From NCBI RefSeq assembly GCF_014205255.1, contig NZ_JACHNE010000001.1, forward strand, positions 5,828,001 through 5,892,000: DNA of 64,000 bases. Reading direction: 5' to 3'. The notes below the pieces were generated by a model that was not told the DNA's origin, ran no database searches, and was given only the letters and a program-made list of their open reading frames with translations. A program made the position numbers and the translations under genes. The DNA is from Streptomyces caelestis (GTDB lineage Bacteria > Actinomycetota > Actinomycetes > Streptomycetales > Streptomycetaceae). This document shows, piece by piece, positions 58,758 to 64,000 of this stretch (the first letter of the stretch is position 1; the number at the start of each line of letters is the position of its first letter).

Positions 58758-59177
58758 TCAGCACCAGCGTGGCGCGGGTCCGATGTTGTCGATGTGGCGG
58801 GCCGCGCCCCAGGCCCAGGTGCCGTCCGTGAGGAGGTACCAGAGGGGGTTGCCGTCGACGGTCTCGCCGCCGGTCTTGCAGAAGATGCTGACGATGTCGC
58901 CCTTGTGGGCATGCCGGATGATCTGCGAGCCACGGTTCGGGGCGCTGCGCAGGGCCAGCGTGTTCGCCGTGACGACGCCCTCGTAGAGGCGCGGGTCGTG
59001 GTCGTCGTGGTTTCCGTTGCCGCCGCTCGGGTCGTGGTGGCCGTGGTGGCCGTGGTGGTTTCCGTTGCCGCCGCTCGGGTCCCCGTCGTCGTGCGTGGCG
59101 GCGGCGGGTGTGACGGCGGCCGCGGCGGCGAGGAGTCCGGCGGCGGTTGCTATGGAGAGGCGGGAGCGCAGAGACAC
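58758..59177 (-). CDS. secreted SH3-domain protein with His/Asp-rich linker
   Basis: 139 residues from GTG 59177. A signal peptide (LSIATAAGLLAAAAAVTPAA) is followed by a linker with two copies of DPSGGNGNH separated by HGHHGHH, then a bacterial SH3 domain (ANTLALRSAPNRGSQIIRHA, GDIVSIFCKTGG, LWYLLTDGTWAW). The SH3 part may bind the cell wall. The His/Asp repeats (from duplicated DNA near 59007 and 59054) suggest metal binding. The single C-terminal Cys and one internal Cys could form a disulfide. Confidence 0.82.
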   Translation of the reverse strand: MSLRSRLSIATAAGLLAAAAAVTPAAATHDDGDPSGGNGNHHGHHGHHDPSGGNGNHDDHDPRLYEGVVTANTLALRSAPNRGSQIIRHAHKGDIVSIFCKTGGETVDGNPLWYLLTDGTWAWGAARHIDNIGPAPRWC

Positions 59178-59299
59178 GGGGTTACCTCCATGTGGGGGCG
59201 AAGGTGCCGAAGCTGACTAATCGCCACATTAGGAGCGCCCTCCGGTCCCCGCCCGTCACAGTGGGCCATAGGAGAACGCGCCCCGGCCTCCCCGAGCCC

Positions 59300-60553
59300 T
59301 CACTCCGCCGCCAGTCTCAGGATCGCCACCGCTCCACCCTCCGGGGCGTTGCCGAACTCCAGCCGGGCCCCCAGCACCTCCGCCTGCCCCAGCGCGATGG
59401 TCAGCCCCAGCCCGTGCCCCTTGGCCCCGCCCTCCGTACGGAACCGCTGCGGCCCGTGCGCCAGCAGATACTCAGGAAAACCGTCCCCGTGATCCCGAAC
59501 GGTGACCACCGGCCCGTCCACGGTCAGCGCGACCGGCCCCCGCCCGTGCTTGTGCGCGTTCGCCACGAGGTTCCCCAGCACCCGCTCCAGCCGCCGCCGG
59601 TCCGTCTCCACGGCCACATCCCGTACGACCCTGACCTCCGTGTCGCTCCCCGCGCCTCGCACCACCCGCTGGGCCAGCGGCCCCAACAGCTCGGTGTCCA
59701 GCTCCAGCCGCTCCCGGCCGGTGTCCAGCCGGGAGATCTCCAGCAGGTCCTCGGTCAGGGTGCGCAGCGCCGCCACCCGGTCCCGCACCAGCTCCGTCGG
59801 GCGGCTCGGCGGCAGCAGTTCGGCCGCCGCGTGCAGCCCGGTCAGCGGCGTGCGCAGCTCATGCGCGACATCCGCGGTGAACCGCTGCTCCGCGAGCAGC
59901 TTGCCCTGCAACGACGACGCCATGGAGTCCAGCGCGGCGGCGACCGCGGCCACCTCGTCCTGCGGGCGCGCCGGGGCCTTCGTGGCCGGGTCCGTACGGG
60001 GGTCGTTCACGCGCGCGTCCAGGTCGCCCGCGCTGATCCGCCGGGCCACCCGCGCGGTGGTGTGCAGCCGCCGCGTCACCCGCGTCACCGCGAACGCGCC
60101 GACCAGCAGCGTCGCCCCGATGGCCAGCCCCGACGACCACAGGATCGCCCGGTCCAGGCCCTGGATGGTGCGGGCCTGCTGCGAGTAGTCGACCGCCACG
60201 GCCAGGGCCCGGTCGCCGTCGGCGGGCCCGGCCGCCCACATCATGGGGCGCCCCTGGAAGTCGGCGACCATCGTGCCGCGGTCCCCGCCGACCGCCAGGG
60301 TCCGCAGCGGCCGGGGCAGGCCCTCGGGATCCACGCCGGCGCCACGCTTGAGCGAGTCCCCGGCCTCGTACCGCTCCGTCGCCTGAGTCAGCCGCTGCAA
60401 CGCCTGGTCGCGGGCTTGGCCGACGGTCTGGTTCGTCACCTGCACGTGCACCAGGACGCCGAGCAGGGCGGCCAGCGCGCAGCACATCACGGTGATGAAG
60501 GCGGCGGCCTTCGCGGCGAGCGTCCCGGACCAGTGGGGGAGCGTGGGTCTCAT
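59300..60553 (-). CDS. membrane sensor histidine kinase, orphan
   Basis: 417 residues. Two helices (about 12-38 TLAAKAAAFITVMCCALAAL; about 138-160 LWSSGLAIGATLLVGAFAVT) flank a sensor domain; then HAMP (ARVARRISAGDLDARVNDP), HisKA (FTADVAHELRTPLTGLHAAA) and an ATPase region (NLVANAHKHGRGPV, RDHGDGFP, KGHGLGLTIALGQ). No response regulator gene adjoins it; the upstream neighbour is a lipoprotein with a 4-nt overlap, which recalls the CseA lipoprotein/CseC kinase theme. ATG 60553. Confidence 0.9.
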   Translation of the reverse strand: MRPTLPHWSGTLAAKAAAFITVMCCALAALLGVLVHVQVTNQTVGQARDQALQRLTQATERYEAGDSLKRGAGVDPEGLPRPLRTLAVGGDRGTMVADFQGRPMMWAAGPADGDRALAVAVDYSQQARTIQGLDRAILWSSGLAIGATLLVGAFAVTRVTRRLHTTARVARRISAGDLDARVNDPRTDPATKAPARPQDEVAAVAAALDSMASSLQGKLLAEQRFTADVAHELRTPLTGLHAAAELLPPSRPTELVRDRVAALRTLTEDLLEISRLDTGRERLELDTELLGPLAQRVVRGAGSDTEVRVVRDVAVETDRRRLERVLGNLVANAHKHGRGPVALTVDGPVVTVRDHGDGFPEYLLAHGPQRFRTEGGAKGHGLGLTIALGQAEVLGARLEFGNAPEGGAVAILRLAAE

Positions 60554-61380
60554 CCGGTGCTCGCCGAGGGGGAGAGGGAGGGGGAGGCGGAGGGCGCGGC
60601 GGAGGGGGGCCGGGACTGCTGCCGCGGGCCGGTGCGCAGCATCTCGTCCTGGGTGAGGAGCATGGCCCGCTGGTCCCGGTCCCAGGTCCACTGGAGGCGG
60701 TACTCGTAGCCCGCGACCTCGGACGGCGAGCGGATGACGAGGGAACGCCCGGCCAGCTCGACGCCGCTCAGCGCGTCCTCCCAGGCCATCACCTGCACGA
60801 GCCGGTGCTGCTCGACGGTGTAGACGCGCACCGCGGTGGTCTTGCCGGGCAGCAGCCGCAGGCCCAGCGTCAGATCGTCGCGCCCGTCGCCGGTCAGATC
60901 CCGGTAGTACGGCCTGAGGACCGGGCACCGGCCCTGTTCCGGACCCTTGCCGCAGTCGGCCATCCGGCGGTTCGTGTCACGGTAGGGCGCCTCGTCGCCG
61001 TCGTATTCGCCCGGGCTCGCGGCGATCTCGGCCCGCACGATCCCGACCGGGTCCACCCGGCGGATGTCGTCACCGGGGACCTTCACGCCCTTGACCACCT
61101 CGGTGTTCACCTCACCGATCTCGAACGCCGGACTGGACGCCGGCGTCATCTCCGGCCAGAGCCGGGCCGGCCCGACGGCCGTAGGCGTCGCCCCGGCACC
61201 CTCCAGCCCGCCGGCGTCCCCACAGCCCACGGCGGCCGAGAGCAGGAGAGCGACGACGGCGACACGACGGGCGACTTCTCCGGGCCTCCGGCGGCGGCTT
61301 CCGACGGTGCCGGGCGGGTTTTCGGCGAGGGCGGGGAGATGTCCGAGACGGATGAGGGGGTTTTCGGCGAGGGCGGGCAC
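60550..61380 (-). CDS. lipoprotein coupled to the histidine kinase gene (start uncertain)
   Basis: From GTG 61380 the product is 276 residues. A basic leader ending RRRRPGEVARRVAVVALLLS, then AAVGC, is a lipoprotein signal. The mature part (PARLWPEMTPASSPAFEIGE, YYRDLTGDGRDDLTLGLRLL, YRLQWTWDRDQRAMLLTQDE) looks like an FG-GAP-like calcium-loop segment, and a Ser/Pro tail follows. The GTG lies inside the 21-bp repeat array, whose two copies of PALAENP form the first residues. The frame stays open up to 61998, so a 482-residue version with heptad repeats is also possible. It overlaps the kinase start by 4 nt. Confidence 0.7.
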   Translation of the reverse strand: MPALAENPLIRLGHLPALAENPPGTVGSRRRRPGEVARRVAVVALLLSAAVGCGDAGGLEGAGATPTAVGPARLWPEMTPASSPAFEIGEVNTEVVKGVKVPGDDIRRVDPVGIVRAEIAASPGEYDGDEAPYRDTNRRMADCGKGPEQGRCPVLRPYYRDLTGDGRDDLTLGLRLLPGKTTAVRVYTVEQHRLVQVMAWEDALSGVELAGRSLVIRSPSEVAGYEYRLQWTWDRDQRAMLLTQDEMLRTGPRQQSRPPSAAPSASPSLSPSASTG

Positions 61381-61950
61381 GTCTCGGGACCAGCCGGGAC
61401 CCGGCTGGCCCGGCAGGCTGTCCTGGTGCCCGTGGGGCTTTCCTGGCTGGTCCGGCTGGCTTTTCGGGCGGTCCGGACGGTTTTCGGGTCGGCTGAGGCG
61501 GCTCCCGGAGCGACCGGGCAAGCCTCCGAAGCGGTTGGGGTTGCTTCCCCGCTGGTCCGGCAGGCTTCCGGGGTGCCCGAAGGGCTTTCCTGGCTGGTCC
61601 GGCAGGTCTTCGGGGTGGCCCAGCCGACTTCCCGGCAGGCTCTCCAGGGGATCGAGGCGGCGTCCCCGTCGGCCTGGCTGACTTCCCGGTCGGCCCAGCA
61701 GGCGCCTCAGGCGCCTTCCGAGGCGGCCGGCAACGCTCTCAGGGCGGCCGGAAAGGCCGTCGGCGCAGCCGGAGGGGCCATCCGGTCCACCGGAGGGGTC
61801 ACCCGGCCCACCGGAAAGACCATCCGAGCGGCCGGGAAGGCCCTCGCCGCCGCCGGACGAGCCCCCCGGGCGACCGGGAAGGCCCTCGGGGCGACCGGCA
61901 ACGCTGTCGACGCGGCTTCCGGGGCTGCTGGCGGGCACTGCACTCCTGCG
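61316..61950. repeat. degenerate tandem array with a 21-bp period
   Basis: About 30 units of 21 bp. The register is exact: GGGTTTTCGGCGAGGGCGGG occurs at 61316 and 61358 (42 bp apart), and GGCTTTCCTGGCTGGTCCGG at 61436 and 61583 (147 bp apart). The distal part (about 61740-61920) repeats units such as GCGGCCGGAAAGGCC plus six bases, and GCGACCGGGAAGGCC plus six bases. Because 21 is a multiple of three, several frames stay open on both strands, giving seven-residue repeats. It separates the lipoprotein gene from the phosphatase gene. Confidence 0.85.
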
Positions 61951-62048
61951 GTTCGAGGGGTGGTCACACGGCTCGGACCGACCGTCGGCCCCGTACACCT
62001 TATTCGTAGGGAAGTCCTATTTGCGCGCGAGGGAGTTTGTTCGCCGGC

Positions 62049-62579
62049 CTACTCGGTGAGCTCCTCCAGCAGCCGGGCCGTCGCCAGCCCGGCCCGCAGG
62101 TACTCGACGAACAGCTCGTTGTGCAGCGCCCAGGGCGAACGACGGTCCCGGATCAGCCGGATCGCCGCGTCGGCGGAGCTGCCCCGCCGTATCAGCGCGT
62201 GCGCGACGACGAGGCCGGAGCGGTTGTACCCGTGGTAACAGCGGACAAGGACCGCGCGGCCCGCGTCCAGCGCCTCGCACGCGGCCTCGGCCAGCCGGAT
62301 CACGCCGGCGAGCTGCGTCCCGTCGAGCGGCCCGTCGGGGATGGGCCAGACGTGGTGCGGGACGTCCGGATCGGGCCCGTGCCCCGGCAGCCGCAGCAGC
62401 GTCTGCACGACGTCGAACTCGTCCCGTACGACGGCGTACTCCTGATGGCCCAAGGCCCCGGCGTACTCGTGGCCCCCCATCCACAGCCCGGGGACGACCT
62501 CGTTCCAGGGGCTCTCCGGAGCCGGCACATCGGCTTTCCTGCGGGTACGCAACGGCGCCTCCCCAGCATCACCGCCCAA
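62049..62579 (-). CDS. dual-specificity/tyrosine phosphatase-like protein
   Basis: 176 residues if the TTG at 62579 is used; a TTG at 62552 or a GTG at 62525 (VPAPESPWNE) are alternatives. The active-site loop is VRCYHGYNRSGLVVAHALIR, a Cys-x5-Arg signature, and the general-acid Asp is probably in VWPIPDGPLDG. The C-terminal helix (LHNELFVEYLRAGLATARLL) is normal for the family. It dephosphorylates phospho-Tyr or similar groups. No partner kinase adjoins it. Confidence 0.82.
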   Translation of the reverse strand: MGGDAGEAPLRTRRKADVPAPESPWNEVVPGLWMGGHEYAGALGHQEYAVVRDEFDVVQTLLRLPGHGPDPDVPHHVWPIPDGPLDGTQLAGVIRLAEAACEALDAGRAVLVRCYHGYNRSGLVVAHALIRRGSSADAAIRLIRDRRSPWALHNELFVEYLRAGLATARLLEELTE

Positions 62580-62651
62580 CTCCTCTCAAAGGTAACCGGA
62601 TTCTTGCCCCCGCAGCACCCCGCCTGTTCCCATGGAATGGGGTGATGGTGC

Positions 62652-63455
62652 ATGGACGGACTGCGCGTCATACCGACCTGGCGGCACGGTCAGGAACGGC
62701 TGTACGTCTGCCTCCCGGACGGCAGGAACATCGCCTGGTACGACCGTGAGGCGGGCCGGGTCAGCCTGCTGGCCGAGGACCGTGAGGGCGACGTCCTCCG
62801 GGCCCTCGGGCCCTTCGTCACCGGCCCTGTGGCGGTCGGACCGCCCCCGGTTCCGACCCCCGCCGAGCTGGCCCGTCTGACCCTGCACCCCGACGACGAC
62901 CTGGCCCCCAACCGCCCCGGCGAGGCCCTCCTCGTCGCCCTCGACCGCGACCCCGGCCCGCCCCGCCGGCTGCGCCCCGACCCGCGCCGCCGGGCCCTGG
63001 AGGCGGAGCAGACGGTCGGGGACGCCCTGGACCGCATGGACGGCGCGGGCTGGCACGCCGTGCACTCCGTTCCGCTCCCCGGCGGCAGCCGCATCCACCA
63101 CCTGCTGATCGGCCCCGGCGGACTGTTCGCCCTGCACACCCTGTACGCGCGCAAGCAGCGGGTGACGGTCACCGACCCCCTGGTCACCCTGGGCCGCCGG
63201 GAACCGACCGCCCTGCTCCGCCGCGTCCGCGCCGACGCCGACCGCGCCTCCTACGCCCTGACGGCGGAGGTCCGCCCCGTCCTCGCCCTGGTCGGCCCGA
63301 CGGCCGTGACGGTCCCGGCCGCACCCCGCGAGGTCCGTGTCCTCACGGACCTGGAGGTGCAGACCCTGGCCCGCCAGGGCGGCGTCCTGAAGCCGGCGGA
63401 CGTGGAGGCCCTGCACGCGATGGCACGGGACCGGAACACGTGGACACGGGTGTGA
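62652..63455 (+). CDS. NERD-domain-like nuclease-related protein
   Basis: 267 residues. Residues about 115-225 carry a NERD-like core: EAEQTVGDALDRMDGAGWHA, VHSVPLPGGSRIHHLLIGPG, GLFALHTLYARKQRVTVTD. The usual catalytic E-x-K/D-x-ExK set is altered (IHHLLIGPGGLFALHT where D-h-D-h-hhh-p-GhhhIExK is expected), so nuclease activity is doubtful. The N-terminal about 110 residues are a small beta domain of unknown function. ATG 62652 is the first start after the divergent phosphatase promoter. Confidence 0.72.
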   Translation: MDGLRVIPTWRHGQERLYVCLPDGRNIAWYDREAGRVSLLAEDREGDVLRALGPFVTGPVAVGPPPVPTPAELARLTLHPDDDLAPNRPGEALLVALDRDPGPPRRLRPDPRRRALEAEQTVGDALDRMDGAGWHAVHSVPLPGGSRIHHLLIGPGGLFALHTLYARKQRVTVTDPLVTLGRREPTALLRRVRADADRASYALTAEVRPVLALVGPTAVTVPAAPREVRVLTDLEVQTLARQGGVLKPADVEALHAMARDRNTWTRV

Positions 63456-63504
63456 GGGGACCCGCCGCCAGGCCGCTGACGAGGGCGTCCCGTCAGGCCC
63501 CTGG

Positions 63505-64000
63505 TCAGGGCAGCCGGCCCGCGTCGGCCCGATCGAGGAGCGGCGCGAGCAGATCGCCGTAGTCCTGGACCCGGGGTGCGATGTCGGTGGCGTGGAAGTC
63601 CAGGCGGTCGGATGAGCCGCACTCCTCGACCTCCTCCCAGGTCACGGGCGCCGAGACGGTCGGCTCGGGGCGGGCCCGGAGGGTGTAGGGGGTCGCCGTG
63701 GTCTTGCGCGCGGCGTTCTGGCTCCAGTCGACGAAGACCTTCCCCGGACGCAGGTTCCTGGTCATCCGGTGCAGCGCGAGCCGGGGCATGGCCCTCTCCG
63801 CCTCGACGGCCAGCTCCTTGGCGTACTCGGACACCCGCTCGGAGGACGCTCCGCGCACGGCGGCGAGCAGATGCAGCCCCTTGGACCCGGAGGTCTTGGC
63901 GTAGGTCTCGAAGCCGTCCGTCGCGAGCCGTTCCCGCAGCCACAGCGCGACCTCGCAGCACTGCACGATGCTCGCGGGAGCTCCCGGATCCAGGTCGAAG
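63505..64000 (-). CDS. LigD-type DNA polymerase domain, C-terminal part (runs off the window)
   Basis: 165 visible residues of the NHEJ polymerase/primase fold. The window edge falls at the catalytic FDLDPG motif. YAKTSGSKGLHLLAAVRG is the nucleotide-binding loop and FVDWSQNAARKTTATPYTLR the conserved C-terminal box; WEEVEECGSSDRLDFHATDI closes the domain. These polymerases fill gaps during non-homologous end joining with Ku and a ligase. Without the upstream part it is unknown whether the gene is a stand-alone PolDom or part of a larger LigD; the stop at 63505 shows no domain follows PolDom. Confidence 0.88.
   Translation of the reverse strand, partial: FDLDPGAPASIVQCCEVALWLRERLATDGFETYAKTSGSKGLHLLAAVRGASSERVSEYAKELAVEAERAMPRLALHRMTRNLRPGKVFVDWSQNAARKTTATPYTLRARPEPTVSAPVTWEEVEECGSSDRLDFHATDIAPRVQDYGDLLAPLLDRADAGRLP

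Noticed and set aside
60805..62238. 477-codon plus-strand frame with AAGKAxG heptads
   Set aside because: It begins antisense to the lipoprotein gene and owes its regularity to the 21-bp array; no start signal or conserved domain. Kept only as a remark under the repeat.

Overview
The window is chromosomal DNA of a Streptomyces. The base composition is very GC-rich with strong GC bias at third codon positions, GTG and TTG starts are common, and several gene sets are typical of the genus: a WhiB-like protein (WblE), SigH with its PrsH-type antagonist, nickel superoxide dismutase with its SodX protease, a fused KGD-type 2-oxoglutarate dehydrogenase, a four-gene conservon, and a PBP/FtsW pair. 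From memory, the gene order follows the Streptomyces coelicolor segment from about SCO5239 to SCO5308, so this is mostly conserved core with a few accessory insertions.

Layout. 0-7 kb: a partial short-chain dehydrogenase divergent from a TetR regulator with two shared operators, a cytoplasmic histidine kinase, wblE, a diacylglycerol kinase-like lipid kinase, and the prsH-sigH stress sigma locus. 7-10.6 kb: a UBP zinc-finger protein divergent from a Na+/H+ antiporter, a PLP enzyme and a DUF6010 membrane protein. 10.8-13.5 kb: a family 2B encapsulin shell gene followed by its likely cargo, a polyprenyl synthetase-like enzyme; this is the most striking system in the window. 13.8-18.7 kb: small enzymes, a degenerate spacer, and a YciI/ECF42 sigma pair. 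18.8-21.8 kb: phosphate transport and sodN/sodX. 22.4-25.1 kb: a glutamate-type ABC importer. 25.7-31.5 kb: malic enzyme, a quinone reductase-like dehydrogenase, an HTH/Clp-N operon with twin operators, and a DUF4097/PadR operon with its own palindrome.

32.5-45 kb: KGD, a two-component system, a spermidine synthase-like protein, a rhomboid-like protein, a GNAT protein, lon with a HAIR-type operator, a MarR regulator and a PP2C-like protein. 45.6-51.3 kb: a conservon (cvnABCD) followed by a styrene/indole monooxygenase-like flavoprotein. 51.2-64 kb: NlpC/P60 hydrolase, TetR, lipoprotein, AurF-like diiron protein, PBP2/FtsW pair, SH3 protein, lipoprotein/histidine kinase operon, a tyrosine phosphatase, a NERD-domain-like protein and a partial LigD-type polymerase.

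Unexplained structure includes a degenerate tandem array with a 21-bp period (about 61.3-61.95 kb), a pair of about 180-bp dispersed intergenic repeats that can fold (27.07-27.25 and 53.54-53.72 kb), a frameshifted methyltransferase remnant at about 21.9-22.2 kb, and a decayed, repeat-filled spacer at 14.5-15.0 kb. No tRNA, rRNA, CRISPR array or insertion sequence was seen.
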